Shown piece after piece: positions 16,554-25,226 of a stretch of DNA of 64,000 nt. Origin of the DNA: Shewanella colwelliana ATCC 39565 (GTDB lineage Bacteria > Pseudomonadota > Gammaproteobacteria > Enterobacterales > Shewanellaceae); contig NZ_KI912479.1 of NCBI RefSeq assembly GCF_000518705.1, positions 394,485-458,484 on the forward strand, in the 5' to 3' direction. Position 1 is the stretch's first letter. Every line of letters starts with the position of its first letter. The position numbers were made by a program, and so were the translations under genes. A model generated the notes under the pieces. It was not told the DNA's origin. It did no database searches and saw only the letters and a list, made by a program, of their open reading frames with translations.

Positions 16554-17885
16554 ATGACGTATGATCCGTTAATTACCCGATCCCCACATCACCAGCCTTG
16601 GCCCGATTCCTATTGGGCGTCTACGGTAGAGCGTCCACAGGTTCAGCCAGCCGTAAATGGAATATGCCAAACCGACGTTGCTATTGTTGGAGGAGGCTTT
16701 ACAGGGTTGTTGACCGCATATTATTTGGCTAGTGAGTTCAATGTTGACTGTTGTGTTATTGAAGCAAATCAAATCGGTTTTGGGGCGAGCGGAAGAAATG
16801 CAGGTTTTGTTTTAAAGGGCTCGGGACGCTTAGGCTACCAGCAGATGGCAAAGCGCTGGGGATTGGAGACGACCCAGGGCGTATATCAAGAGTTTTCTGA
16901 GGCGGTACAACGTGTTGAGTCGCTCATTACTACCCATAATATCAATTGTGATACGCAGGCACATGGATATATCAAGGTCGCTCATAATCAGCGAGCTTAT
17001 GAAAAACTCAAATCTACTGCGGCGTTTATGCAGCAACACCTAGGCGACAGTAGCGAGTTTTTGAGCAAGGAAGATCTTCAGGCTCAATACATGAACAATT
17101 ATCAGGCCTATGGTGCACTGCGACTGAATGATGGTTTTGGGGTAAATCCTCTCAAGTTAGTATTAGGTTATAAAGAGGCAGTGATTGCTAGTGGCGTGTC
17201 TGTTTACGAATCAAGTTGCGTGTCACATTGGTTAACAGAAGGTGGTCAACATCGCCTATTAACCGAGCATGGTGAAGTCAGAGCAAATAAGGTGATCACT
17301 GCTGGTAATGCTTATACCCCAAAAAAGTTCAATGGTATTATCGACAAGCGATTTCTCCCTATTTTAAGTAATATCATCGTCACTGCACCGTTAAGCGAGC
17401 GACAATTGGCCTTATCTGGCTTAAAGACTCATCAGGTTACCATGGATACAAGGCTGCTAAAATATTACTACCGCCTTTTACCTGATAATCGTCTTTTATT
17501 CGGTGGTCGAGGGGCTATCACAGGTAAAAACGCTCAAGACCCCATTTATCAAAAACGTTTATTATCTGCATTGTCCGACTGCTTTCCAGCATTATCTGAT
17601 TGTACTGTCACACATAATTGGACCGGATGGATTGCGGCCGCTCTCGATGATATGCCTCATGTGTTTAGCAAAAATGGGGTTGGATACAGTTTGGGCTACT
17701 GTGGTTCAGGTGTCGCGTATAGCGCACAAGCTGCCTATCGGTTAGCACAGAGTATAGTGGGAGAAACAGTACCCAATCTACCGCTATATCAAACGCCAAT
17801 ACCTAAATTTCCTTACGCAGGATTAAGGCGTTTAGGCCAGCGAGGGTATTACCACTATGCCTGGCTAAAGGATCGGTACTTTTAG
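16554..17885 (+). CDS. FAD-dependent oxidoreductase (DAO family, PuuB/OrdL-like)
   Basis: A 443-residue D-amino-acid-oxidase-fold flavoprotein. The dinucleotide-binding motif DVAIVGGGFTGLLTAYYLA lies at about residues 41-60, followed by IEANQIGFGASGRNAGFV, where the GASGRNAG segment is typical of gamma-glutamylputrescine oxidoreductase-like enzymes. The C-terminal GYCGSGVAYSAQAAYRLA is the second FAD-contact region. It likely oxidises a secondary or primary amine. It is downstream of the GNAT gene and probably co-transcribed. Confidence 0.87.
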   Translation: MTYDPLITRSPHHQPWPDSYWASTVERPQVQPAVNGICQTDVAIVGGGFTGLLTAYYLASEFNVDCCVIEANQIGFGASGRNAGFVLKGSGRLGYQQMAKRWGLETTQGVYQEFSEAVQRVESLITTHNINCDTQAHGYIKVAHNQRAYEKLKSTAAFMQQHLGDSSEFLSKEDLQAQYMNNYQAYGALRLNDGFGVNPLKLVLGYKEAVIASGVSVYESSCVSHWLTEGGQHRLLTEHGEVRANKVITAGNAYTPKKFNGIIDKRFLPILSNIIVTAPLSERQLALSGLKTHQVTMDTRLLKYYYRLLPDNRLLFGGRGAITGKNAQDPIYQKRLLSALSDCFPALSDCTVTHNWTGWIAAALDDMPHVFSKNGVGYSLGYCGSGVAYSAQAAYRLAQSIVGETVPNLPLYQTPIPKFPYAGLRRLGQRGYYHYAWLKDRYF

Positions 17886-17997
17886 TTGCCAATTTTGTTA
17901 TGATGAAGCGTTAAACGCAAAAATTTCTGAATGTTCTATAATTTTTTATTCTCACATTCACCTAGGTATAGAAACGCTTACGTTCTAAGGCTTCGTT

Positions 17998-18273
17998 ATG
18001 AAACATGTTGTAGATAAAATGCTTGATACCCACCAGAGTTTGGTACATTCAGAAGGGGTTAAGATCCTGTCTCACACTCAGCGTGAAATTGAAGAATGGG
18101 TACAACATACCATCACCATTGAGGGCTGTGACGCCCCGTTTAAGTTCAAACGAACCAAGAAGTATCGCAGCTTACAAGGCCAGAAAGTCAACATGACCTA
18201 TTATCCTGAAACTGAAACCGTAGCAGGCTTTGATTTTGAAATCATGAAAGTGGTTCGCATAAAGCGTTACTGA
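17998..18273 (+). CDS. Conserved hypothetical protein, 91 aa
   Basis: A small basic soluble protein with balanced composition, for example EIEEWVQHTITIEGCDAPFKFKRTKKYRSLQGQKVNMTYYP. It may be a beta-rich nucleic-acid-binding or OB-like fold, but I recognise no family. It stands alone after the FAD enzyme, with a 112-base upstream region. Confidence 0.7.
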   Translation: MKHVVDKMLDTHQSLVHSEGVKILSHTQREIEEWVQHTITIEGCDAPFKFKRTKKYRSLQGQKVNMTYYPETETVAGFDFEIMKVVRIKRY

Positions 18274-18388
18274 TTTAATTACTCGAATCTTTATTAAGCA
18301 TTTGTACAGTTGTTGTCGGTTAATATCTTTCTATTATTTTAGAACTACTGAGCGAAGCACAGTAAATTTATAAAACAAAGGTGACACG

Positions 18389-18778
18389 ATGAAGAAAGCC
18401 CTACTAATTGCCACTCTATTTTTATTTCATGGCGCTGCCAGTGCAAATGTCGTTATTGATAAATCAGGTGTAGATGAAAAAGACTATACCTACGATCTGC
18501 ATCAATGCACTGAGCTATCGAACCAAGCGCAAAAGGATAAAGTTGAGGGCGGTATGGTCTCTGGTGCCGTTAAGGGGGCTGCTGTTGGGGCGGCAGTTGG
18601 TGCCATTTCAGGTGGTAGTGGTTCCAGTGGTGCGAAAACCGGTGCTGGCGTTGGTGTCGCGGGTGGTTTTTTGAATAGAAATAGCAGTAAAAGGGCGGCT
18701 GAGAAGTCCTTTCAAGATGAAAAACAAACCATCTTACGTAACTGTATGACCAACCGAGGTTATGTTGTGCTTAACTAG
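18389..18778 (+). CDS. Secreted glycine-zipper protein
   Basis: A 129-residue protein with a Sec signal peptide (MKKALLIATLFLFHGAASA). A mature part with two conserved cysteines (HQCTELS and RNCMTNRGY) flanks a glycine-zipper segment, GAVKGAAVGAAVGAISGG... (residues ~58-95). Such zippers occur in outer-membrane and periplasmic proteins related to the Rickettsia 17 kDa antigen. There is no lipobox cysteine, so it is probably periplasmic. The ribosome binding site is AAAGGTGA. Function unknown. Confidence 0.78.
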   Translation: MKKALLIATLFLFHGAASANVVIDKSGVDEKDYTYDLHQCTELSNQAQKDKVEGGMVSGAVKGAAVGAAVGAISGGSGSSGAKTGAGVGVAGGFLNRNSSKRAAEKSFQDEKQTILRNCMTNRGYVVLN

Positions 18779-18802
18779 TGTTGCACTTGCTCCCCAATTT
18801 TT

Positions 18803-18829
18803 AAAGGCTCAAATTATGGGCCTTTTTTG
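18803..18829 (+). terminator. Terminator of the glycine-zipper gene
   Basis: AAAGGCTC-AAATTA-TGGGCCTTTTTT, an imperfect hairpin with a T6 run, 25 bases after the stop codon. Confidence 0.75.
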
Positions 18830-19059
18830 TACCTGTTTTCAGGCCATAAAAATCATCGTTTCTAAACGCTAACCAAAAATGTGCTGCTCTTAATGTGTGC
18901 CAGGCGACTATATAAACTTTCTCGGTGTCATTATAAGTGTGATACAGATCTAATATCAGCCTTTTGTTCATTAGCTCCATCTTACGATTAAGACTCTGTT
19001 CAGCTTTTGCCCATTAAAATACTCGACACCACCAATATAGGCGATCAGTTGGAGCAGGT

Positions 19060-19398
19060 ATGTCCCAAGTACAGCAAATAGACTCATTGAGAGAGTTGTA
19101 TGTAGGCTCATTAAGTTTGCGAGAGAAAGCGAATTTTGCGAGTCGACGCCCTGCGGAGATAGTAAAGATGTTGGTTAATTCTGAATGTATGTTAGTCAGA
19201 GATTTTTTACTGGCTCACTACCTCGCCGATACAAGAGTACCGATTAAGTCGTTACTGCAGCAAAAGAAGCGAAGCTTAGACCTTTACCGCTATATCTTGA
19301 CTGCAAAGCTGATACCCGTCGAAAAAGAGATTCTATTGAGCTACATGAATGCGAATATTCATCAATTAGATGAAGTGATTGTAGAGGTAAAGCATTAG
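19060..19398 (+). CDS. Hypothetical alpha-helical protein, 112 aa
   Basis: Begins MSQVQQIDSLRELY behind TTGGAGCAGGT. It is predicted helical and soluble, with REKANFASRRPAEIVKMLV and a heptad-like C-terminal helix (YMNANIHQLDEVIVEV). I recognise no domain. It is convergent with gapA, with the shared terminator immediately after its stop. Confidence 0.65.
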   Translation: MSQVQQIDSLRELYVGSLSLREKANFASRRPAEIVKMLVNSECMLVRDFLLAHYLADTRVPIKSLLQQKKRSLDLYRYILTAKLIPVEKEILLSYMNANIHQLDEVIVEVKH

Positions 19399-19401
19399 CA
19401 T

Positions 19402-19428
19402 AAAAAAGGAGCCATAAGGCTCCTTTTT
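19402..19428. terminator. Bidirectional terminator between the 112-aa gene and gapA
   Basis: AAAAAAGGAGCC-ATAA-GGCTCCTTTTT, a perfect stem with A and T runs between convergent genes. Confidence 0.92.
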
Positions 19429-19443
19429 CTATGTTGAGGCTAA

Positions 19444-20454
19444 TTATTTAGCTGTCATCAACGCTACTGCGTTATCTAGCATGCGGTTACTGAAACCCCA
19501 CTCGTTATCGTACCAAGCCATAACTTTAACTAGACGACCGTTAACACGGGTTTGTGTCGCATCAAAGTTTGATGAGTATGGATTATGGTTAAAGTCGATA
19601 GAGACTAACGGCTCTTTGTTTACCGCTAATACTTCGCTCATTGGCGCAACGCTTGCCGCTTTTTCAATAATCGCGTTGATCTCTTCAACTGTAGTGTCTC
19701 GAGCTGCGATAAATGATAGGTCAACCAGTGAAACGTTTACGGTTGGTACACGAACCGCTAAACCATCGAACTTGCCTGCAAGTTCAGGTACAACCAAACC
19801 GACAGCAGCCGCTGCACCTGTTTTAGTTGGGATCATTGACATGGCCGCTGCACGAGCACGACGTAGATCGGTGTGGTACACATCCGATAGACGTTGATCA
19901 TTGGTGTATGCATGAATAGTGGTCATTAAACCTGATTCAATACCAATTTCGTCATTTAACGGCTTAGCAAAAGGTGCCAAACAGTTTGTAGTACATGATG
20001 CGTTAGAGATAACGGTCATGTCTGCAGTGATTTCATTGTTATTTACACCGTAAACAACGGTTGCATCAACATTCTTACCTGGTGCAGAGATGATAACTTT
20101 TTTAGCGCCTGCATTAAGGTGAGGTTGAACAGCTTCTTTTGAAGTGAAGATACCGGTACATTCGAACACCACGTCAACGTTTAGCTCTGCCCAAGGAAGC
20201 TTAGCTGGATCACGCTCAGAAAACGTCTTAATCTTGTCTTCGTTTACGTAGATAGCTTCTTCATCATGTTCAACTTTTGCATTGAAGCGACCATGTACTG
20301 AATCGTACTTGGTTAGGTGAGCATTGATTGAAGCATCGCCAAGATCGTTAATCGCAACGATCTTAATTGGATAGCCTTTTTCACTTTCATAAAGTGCGCG
20401 AAGTACGTTTCTTCCGATACGGCCATAGCCGTTAATTGCAACGCGGATAGTCAT
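19444..20454 (-). CDS. gapA: Glyceraldehyde-3-phosphate dehydrogenase A
   Basis: A 336-residue type I GAPDH. The NAD-binding motif is VAINGYGRIGRNVLRALYE, the catalytic Cys is in SNASCTTNCLAP, and the active-site His follows in TTIHAYTNDQ. It converts glyceraldehyde-3-phosphate, phosphate and NAD to 1,3-bisphosphoglycerate. The frame is open 31 codons upstream, but ATG 20454 has a GAGGGA ribosome binding site and gives the standard N-terminus MTIRVAINGYG. A HexR-like palindrome lies about 35-50 bases upstream. Confidence 0.96.
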   Translation of the reverse strand: MTIRVAINGYGRIGRNVLRALYESEKGYPIKIVAINDLGDASINAHLTKYDSVHGRFNAKVEHDEEAIYVNEDKIKTFSERDPAKLPWAELNVDVVFECTGIFTSKEAVQPHLNAGAKKVIISAPGKNVDATVVYGVNNNEITADMTVISNASCTTNCLAPFAKPLNDEIGIESGLMTTIHAYTNDQRLSDVYHTDLRRARAAAMSMIPTKTGAAAAVGLVVPELAGKFDGLAVRVPTVNVSLVDLSFIAARDTTVEEINAIIEKAASVAPMSEVLAVNKEPLVSIDFNHNPYSSNFDATQTRVNGRLVKVMAWYDNEWGFSNRMLDNAVALMTAK

Positions 20455-20487
20455 CTCATATCCCTCAGGTAATGTATAAAAATAATC

Positions 20488-20504
20488 TGGTAGTAAAATT
20501 ACCA
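20488..20504. promoter_or_regulatory. HexR-like palindrome upstream of gapA
   Basis: TGGTAGTAAAATTACCA is a 17-base near-perfect palindrome in the 5' region of gapA. It resembles the HexR operator of Shewanella and relatives (TGTAAT-N-ATTACA type, recalled from the literature); HexR is known to control central carbon genes including gap genes. The match is by eye only. Confidence 0.45.
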
Positions 20505-20587
20505 AATTGACAGCTATCGTCAAGTAATATCCCGCGTTATGCGCCAATTAGCTTAACAATTTTGCTGGTTTCTTTACAAAGATCAGG

Positions 20588-20622
20588 TTTTTTACAAAAA
20601 ATGGTGTTTATTTTGTAAAAAA
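20588..20622. repeat. Perfect 12-bp inverted repeat between gapA and the lipoprotein gene
   Basis: TTTTTTACAAAA (20588-20599) and TTTTGTAAAAAA (20611-20622) around an 11-base spacer. It lies upstream of gapA and downstream of the minus-strand lipoprotein gene. It could be a regulator-binding site or a weak AT-rich terminator; read on the minus strand it ends in a T run. Confidence 0.6.
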
Positions 20623-20676
20623 AATACTAGTGGCAAACATTTTGCCCAGTGGCCAGACGAGCCATTCTATCCCAAG

Positions 20677-21522
20677 CTATTTTTCTGATGGGCGATTAAG
20701 CTGCTGGCGAAGTTCACTAGAAGGGTAGTCACCATTTTTAAGTTGTTCAACTAAGCTTTCGGCTTGTTTATCTAAAAATGATTGCAGCTGAACATCACCA
20801 TTAATCAAGGCTGACATTCTAGCGTCTGATGCGGTGTTTTTAGTCATCAAGACATTGGCTTTAGAAAACAGGTAGGTCTTCTCTAGATCACTTTTCTGTT
20901 GGTAGATACTGGCTAAACCAAGTAACCAGTCAGGGTTGACCTGTTCTGGAGATACCAAATCAAGTAACGTCAAATAGAGCGTCTTTGCTCGCTCAATATT
21001 GGATTTTTGATAGTAGGCCGCTAGGTGAGCAAGGATCAGTGGGTCGGTTATCTCATTATTGACCTCTGCATGGATCACTCTGGCTTGGGCGTTGAGATTG
21101 CCAAATCTTATCCAGTGGTAAAATGACAGATAGAGATCTGTGCTGTCTTTAGTTGAATCTTGCAGCTGAGCAAGGTTTTGGGCACTGATCCCAAAAGCCC
21201 GAACTCTGTCGTTGGTGCGTTCAGGGTGGAGAATATGTTGTACGCCAGCAGCAAGTTCGATGCACTTGCTATAGTTTTCGAGGTTAATTAGTTGCTGATA
21301 TATCTGTTTACCTGTTGGGTTAGGGGTGTTTTTCAGCAGGAAACGCTTTTTAATTAGGTCCGCTTTTTCAAATCTGCACCAACTATCGCTATGTAGATCG
21401 TCACAAAGTTCAGGATTATTTTTACATATCGTGGTTGTATTAGCACCATTATCGCAGCCAAATAGCATCGAAATCATTAAAATCGATATTATTGGTGTAA
21501 TGATTACAAAATAATTGCGCAA
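20677..21522 (-). CDS. Lipoprotein of unknown function (possibly DUF2989) with helical repeats
   Basis: A 281-residue protein with a lipoprotein signal peptide; the lipobox is SMLFGC, Cys at about 23. The mature part begins with a Cys-containing segment (TICKNNPELCDDL). It then has TPR-like helical pairs (YLSFYHWIRFGNLNAQARVIHAE, DPLILAHLAAYYQKSNIERAKTLY, DWLLGLASIYQQKSDLEKTYLFSKANVL). From memory the size, lipobox and place beside gapA fit the Shewanella/Vibrio DUF2989 proteins, but I cannot confirm this. It is divergent from the gapB-like gene. Confidence 0.72.
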   Translation of the reverse strand: MRNYFVIITPIISILMISMLFGCDNGANTTTICKNNPELCDDLHSDSWCRFEKADLIKKRFLLKNTPNPTGKQIYQQLINLENYSKCIELAAGVQHILHPERTNDRVRAFGISAQNLAQLQDSTKDSTDLYLSFYHWIRFGNLNAQARVIHAEVNNEITDPLILAHLAAYYQKSNIERAKTLYLTLLDLVSPEQVNPDWLLGLASIYQQKSDLEKTYLFSKANVLMTKNTASDARMSALINGDVQLQSFLDKQAESLVEQLKNGDYPSSELRQQLNRPSEK

Positions 21523-21545
21523 TCGGACATCCTTTCGTGGTTTTT

Positions 21546-21560
21546 TCTAATATTATTACA
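21546..21560. promoter_or_regulatory. HexR-like palindrome in the lipoprotein/gapB intergenic region
   Basis: Read on the minus strand it is TGTAATAATATTAGA, one base from a perfect TGTAAT-N3-ATTACA palindrome. It sits in the divergent region between the lipoprotein gene and the second GAPDH gene. Similarity to the HexR operator is judged by eye. Confidence 0.4.
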
Positions 21561-21726
21561 CGGTTACAGAAAATATCTTACTAGATCGAAAGGCGACTTT
21601 TCTTTACAATGTCGCCGACCAATACGAGGAATTATATTCCGATAATAATAGATTATTGGTCTTTTCTTTTTGTTACTCAAACATTTCTACAAATATAGTA
21701 GTTAAAGTGAGATAAAGGATCTGTAA

Positions 21727-23163
21727 ATGACCGCTGATAAACACCTACAAAGTTGGCAAGAACGTTTCGAAATGGCTGAGGCAATGCAGCCGTTATTGGG
21801 AAAATTATATCGTAACCAGGGTGTAGAAGTCGTTCTATACGGTAAACCCCTTCTTAATGCTTCAACAATTGAAATCATTAAGTCTCACCGCTTAGTTCGT
21901 CGTCATGTTGGTGATAAATTAAGATTGCGTGAAAGCTTCCCGTTTGTCGAGGCATTAAGCAAACTTGCCGTAAAACAATGTAAAGTTGATATCGGTAAGC
22001 TGGCGATCAATTACTGGCGTGAACATAGCGATGCAAGCCAAGTCGAAGCCTATATGAGCCAAGCATTGGCATCAGCTATCGACCATGATGATAATCAGCA
22101 AGCACGTGATGTCGTACTATACGGTTTTGGGCGCATTGGTCGTCTACTTGCGCGCCTGCTAATTGAAAGAACGGGCGTAAGTAACAAACTATGTTTACGG
22201 GCGATCGTGTTACGCGGTGGTCGTAAAGGCGATTTAGAAAAACGTGCCAGCTTATTACGTCGTGATTCAGTTCATGGTCCATTTAATGGTTCAGTAGAAG
22301 TTGATGAAGAAAATAATGCAATCATTGCAAACGGTACTTACATTCAGGTCATCTACGCGAATTCGCCAGATGAGATTGACTACACCAAGTATGGTATCAA
22401 TGATGCGTTAGTTGTCGATAATACAGGTATCTGGAAAGATGAAGCCGGTCTAGGGCTGCATTTGAAGTCTAACGGTGCCACAAAAGTGTTGTTAACTGCA
22501 CCGGCAAAAGGTGCGATTAAGAATATCGTATACGGCGTTAATGAGAATGACATTCTTGATGAAGATACTATCGTCTCAGCAGCAAGCTGCACGACGAATG
22601 CCATCACACCAGTATTAAAAGCGGTTAATGACAAATACGGTATTGTAAATGGTCATGTTGAGACTATTCACTCTTATACGAATGATCAAAACCTTATTGA
22701 TAACTACCATAGTGCCGATCGTCGTGGCCGCAGTGCACCGTTAAACATGGTGATCACTGAGACTGGCGCGGCTAAGGCTGTATCTAAAGCGCTTCCAGTG
22801 CTTGAGGGTAAGCTAACAGGTAATGCGATTCGTGTACCAACGCCAAATGTATCTATGGCGATTATCAGCCTTAACTTGAATGGCGAAACTAACAAACAAG
22901 ATATGAATGAGTATCTTCGTAATGTTGCCTTATGCTCTGAGTTGCAAAATCAAGTAGATTTCACCGAATCGACAGAGATAGTGTCATCGGATCTCGTTGG
23001 CTCGCGTTATGCCGGCGTTGTTGATTCCCAAGCAACGATTGCTGAAGGCAATAGAACGATTTTATACGTTTGGTATGACAACGAATTTGGTTATAGCTGC
23101 CAAGTTGTTGGTGTGATGCAAAAGATGCTTGGTTTGCATTACCAATCGCTACCTGTTGCGTAA
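21727..23163 (+). CDS. gapB: Long-form glyceraldehyde-3-phosphate dehydrogenase (GapB-type)
   Basis: A 478-residue GAPDH with an N-terminal extension of about 125 mostly helical residues before the Rossmann motif VVLYGFGRIGRLLARLL. The catalytic Cys is in AASCTTNAITP, and ETIHSYTNDQNLIDNYH contains the active-site His. These long enzymes occur in Vibrio, Shewanella and relatives beside normal GapA and are thought to serve gluconeogenesis or a different cofactor, an inference from family knowledge. The ribosome binding site is AAAGGATC, and a terminator follows directly. Confidence 0.9.
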   Translation: MTADKHLQSWQERFEMAEAMQPLLGKLYRNQGVEVVLYGKPLLNASTIEIIKSHRLVRRHVGDKLRLRESFPFVEALSKLAVKQCKVDIGKLAINYWREHSDASQVEAYMSQALASAIDHDDNQQARDVVLYGFGRIGRLLARLLIERTGVSNKLCLRAIVLRGGRKGDLEKRASLLRRDSVHGPFNGSVEVDEENNAIIANGTYIQVIYANSPDEIDYTKYGINDALVVDNTGIWKDEAGLGLHLKSNGATKVLLTAPAKGAIKNIVYGVNENDILDEDTIVSAASCTTNAITPVLKAVNDKYGIVNGHVETIHSYTNDQNLIDNYHSADRRGRSAPLNMVITETGAAKAVSKALPVLEGKLTGNAIRVPTPNVSMAIISLNLNGETNKQDMNEYLRNVALCSELQNQVDFTESTEIVSSDLVGSRYAGVVDSQATIAEGNRTILYVWYDNEFGYSCQVVGVMQKMLGLHYQSLPVA

Positions 23164-23178
23164 ATTAGCTTAATTCGC

Positions 23179-23209
23179 AAAACGCCTTGGCCATTGCCAA
23201 GGCGTTTTT
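23179..23209 (+). terminator. Terminator of the gapB-type gene
   Basis: AAACGCCTTGG-CCATTG-CCAAGGCGTTTTT, a 10-bp perfect stem with a T5 run. Confidence 0.93.
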
Positions 23210-23397
23210 GTTTATGTAATCACCATTTTGACGAACAAAAAAACATAAAGGCGATTATTGCAGCAAACAGTTAATTAAACTCAATTATTGTTGTTTTTCA
23301 CGTTGACTCTTTTAGTTAAATCGGTAGAATGCCATTCCGCAGTCAGGGGAAAGCTTCTTCAGGATACCTTTGGCTGAGATTGAACGTATTAAGATAT

Positions 23398-23473
23398 GCG
23401 ACATTAGCTCAGTTGGTAGAGCGATACCTTGCCAAGGTATAGGTCATCGGTTCGAACCCGATATGTCGCTCCA
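23398..23473 (+). tRNA. tRNA-Gly (anticodon GCC)
   Basis: 76 nt with CCA. Acceptor stem GCGACAT/ATGTCGC, D arm AGCTCAGTTGGTAGAGC, anticodon loop TTGCCAA (GCC at 23431-23433), T arm CGGTTCGAACCCG. It is the first of a Gly-Cys-Leu cluster. Confidence 0.97.
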
Positions 23474-23503
23474 ATTATGATTGGACTTAGACATTCAATG
23501 TAT

Positions 23504-23577
23504 GGCGCGATGGCAGAATGGCTATGCTGCGGATTGCAAATCCGTCGATCTCGGTTCGACTCCGGGTCGCGCCTCCA
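23504..23577 (+). tRNA. tRNA-Cys (anticodon GCA)
   Basis: 74 nt with CCA. Acceptor stem GGCGCGA/TCGCGCC, anticodon loop ATTGCAAAT (GCA at 23536-23538), T arm CGGTTCGACTCCG, discriminator U as required for cysteine tRNA. Confidence 0.97.
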
Positions 23578-23614
23578 CTTTAAGTTTTAACGCAGTAGCG
23601 ATAAAACACACATT

Positions 23615-23700
23615 GCCCGTGTGGTGGAATCGGTAGACACAAGGGATTTAAAATCCCTCACTGAATAAGCGTGCCAGTTCAAGTCTGGCCACGGGTACCA
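23615..23700 (+). tRNA. tRNA-Leu (anticodon UAA)
   Basis: 86-nt type II tRNA with CCA. Acceptor stem GCCCGTG/CACGGGT (one mispair at the base), anticodon stem AGGGA/TCCCT with UAA at 23649-23651, a long variable arm and T arm AGTTCAAGTCT. A strong terminator follows. Confidence 0.96.
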
Positions 23701-23712
23701 TCTTAAGATGAC

Positions 23713-23745
23713 AAAAAAGCCTCAACACATGTTGGGGCTTTTTTG
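23713..23745 (+). terminator. Terminator of the tRNA-Gly-Cys-Leu operon
   Basis: AAAAAAGCCTCAACACATGT and the facing TTGGGGCTTTTTTG form a stable hairpin with a T6 run 13 bases after tRNA-Leu. Confidence 0.92.
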
Positions 23746-23977
23746 TTTTTATCGAGCGGTAACACTCGGCATATTCATATTATCGAGATTTTATTCATTC
23801 TGTTTTAAATAGCTAATTATGATGAAGGATCGTCAATGTTTACTATTTATATTGCAGTTATCTCTCTCTTTCTAGTTTTATGTTGAACTTGCAAAAAATC
23901 CGCTTTTAAGGCTCAGTCGACAATGGTATAACTAGCGACGAACCCTACACTTTATCTATATTTTTAGGAAATCCGCC

Positions 23978-25171
23978 ATGATTTTTAACCAGGTAGAACT
24001 TGCCCCTGCCGATCCGATCTTAGGTTTAACTGATGCATTTAAAGCTGACCCACGTGCCGAAAAGGTAAATCTTGGTGTTGGCATCTATAAAGATGAGTCG
24101 GGTCAAACACCCATTTTAAAGTCGGTGAAGTTAGCAGAGCGGAAACTACTTGATACGGAAACTAGCAAAAGTTATTTGGGTATTGATGGTGTCCAAGCTT
24201 ATAACAGTGCAGTACAAACATTACTGTTTGGTGCAGAACATACCGTAATAGAAGCGGGCAGAGCGGTTACGGCTCAAGCACCAGGTGGGACTGGGTCGCT
24301 ACGAGTTGCTGCGGAGTTTGTGGTCAGAAACACAGATTCTCGTACGATTTGGGTCAGTAACCCTACATGGGCAAATCATAATAATATTTTTGAGTCTGCG
24401 AAGTTATCGGTTAAGCAGTATCGTTACTATGATGCCGCGACACATGGTATGGATTTCGATGCCATGTTAGCTGACCTAGATGGTGCGGTCGCTGGCGATC
24501 TTGTCTTGTTGCATGGCTGCTGTCATAACCCTACAGGTATCGATTTAAACCTAGCTCAGTGGGAAGTGATAGCGCAGCTTTTCCTTGAAAAGGAATTAGT
24601 TCCTTTATTTGATTTTGCCTATCAAGGATTTGGAGCCGGCGTTGAAGAGGATGCACAAGGGTTACGCGTGGTGGCCAACGCTGTCCCAGAGCTGATTGTG
24701 GCTAACTCTTTTTCTAAAAACTTTGGTTTGTACAACGAGCGAATCGGTGCAGTAACTGTTGTGGCTAAGTGCCGCGAAACGGCTGAAATAGCCTTTAGCC
24801 AAGTAAAGAGTACGATTCGAGGCAATTACTCTAATCCACCGGCACATGGCGCACTTATTGTCGCCACCATATTAGCCGATGGGACACTTCGCACCTTATG
24901 GGAAAGCGAATTACAACAAATGCGAGAACGCATTGCTCAAATGCGCGTATTGTTTGTTGAAATGCTTAAGGCTGAAGGAGTAGAGCAAGATTTCAGTTTT
25001 ATCTCAACCCAAAATGGCATGTTTAGTTTTTCGGGGCTGAATAAAGCGCAAGTCGGTCGTCTTCGTGATGAATTTGGTATCTATATCGTTGGCTCTGGAC
25101 GCATTAGTGTGGCTGGGATGACAAAGGATAATATGCCAATTATCTGTAAGGCGATCGCTAAAGTCGTCTAA
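23978..25171 (+). CDS. tyrB: Aromatic amino acid/aspartate aminotransferase
   Basis: A 397-residue class I aminotransferase. The N-terminus is MIFNQVELAPADPILGL, the substrate-loop region has NLGVGIYKDESG, and SNPTWANHNNIF and LLHGCCHNPTGIDL are conserved. The PLP lysine lies in VANSFSKNFGLYNERIG and the C-terminal substrate Arg in YIVGSGRISVAGM. It transfers amino groups between aspartate or aromatic amino acids and 2-oxoglutarate. AspC and TyrB cannot be cleanly separated by eye, so the symbol is tentative. The ribosome binding site is AGGAAAT. Confidence 0.88.
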   Translation: MIFNQVELAPADPILGLTDAFKADPRAEKVNLGVGIYKDESGQTPILKSVKLAERKLLDTETSKSYLGIDGVQAYNSAVQTLLFGAEHTVIEAGRAVTAQAPGGTGSLRVAAEFVVRNTDSRTIWVSNPTWANHNNIFESAKLSVKQYRYYDAATHGMDFDAMLADLDGAVAGDLVLLHGCCHNPTGIDLNLAQWEVIAQLFLEKELVPLFDFAYQGFGAGVEEDAQGLRVVANAVPELIVANSFSKNFGLYNERIGAVTVVAKCRETAEIAFSQVKSTIRGNYSNPPAHGALIVATILADGTLRTLWESELQQMRERIAQMRVLFVEMLKAEGVEQDFSFISTQNGMFSFSGLNKAQVGRLRDEFGIYIVGSGRISVAGMTKDNMPIICKAIAKVV

Positions 25172-25191
25172 CTGTTGTTATTGTTTATCAT

Positions 25192-25223
25192 AAAAGCCCT
25201 TTACATTAATGTAAGGGGCTTTT
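25192..25223. terminator. Bidirectional terminator between the aminotransferase and yvcK-like genes
   Basis: AAAAGCCCTTTACATTAATG and GTAAGGGGCTTTT pair over about 12 positions, with A and T runs between convergent genes. Confidence 0.9.
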
Positions 25224-25226
25224 GGT

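Noticed and set aside
23836..23886. 16-residue open frame rich in Phe, upstream of the aromatic aminotransferase, as a leader peptide
   Set aside because: No ribosome binding site of note and no attenuator hairpin with T run between it and the gene.
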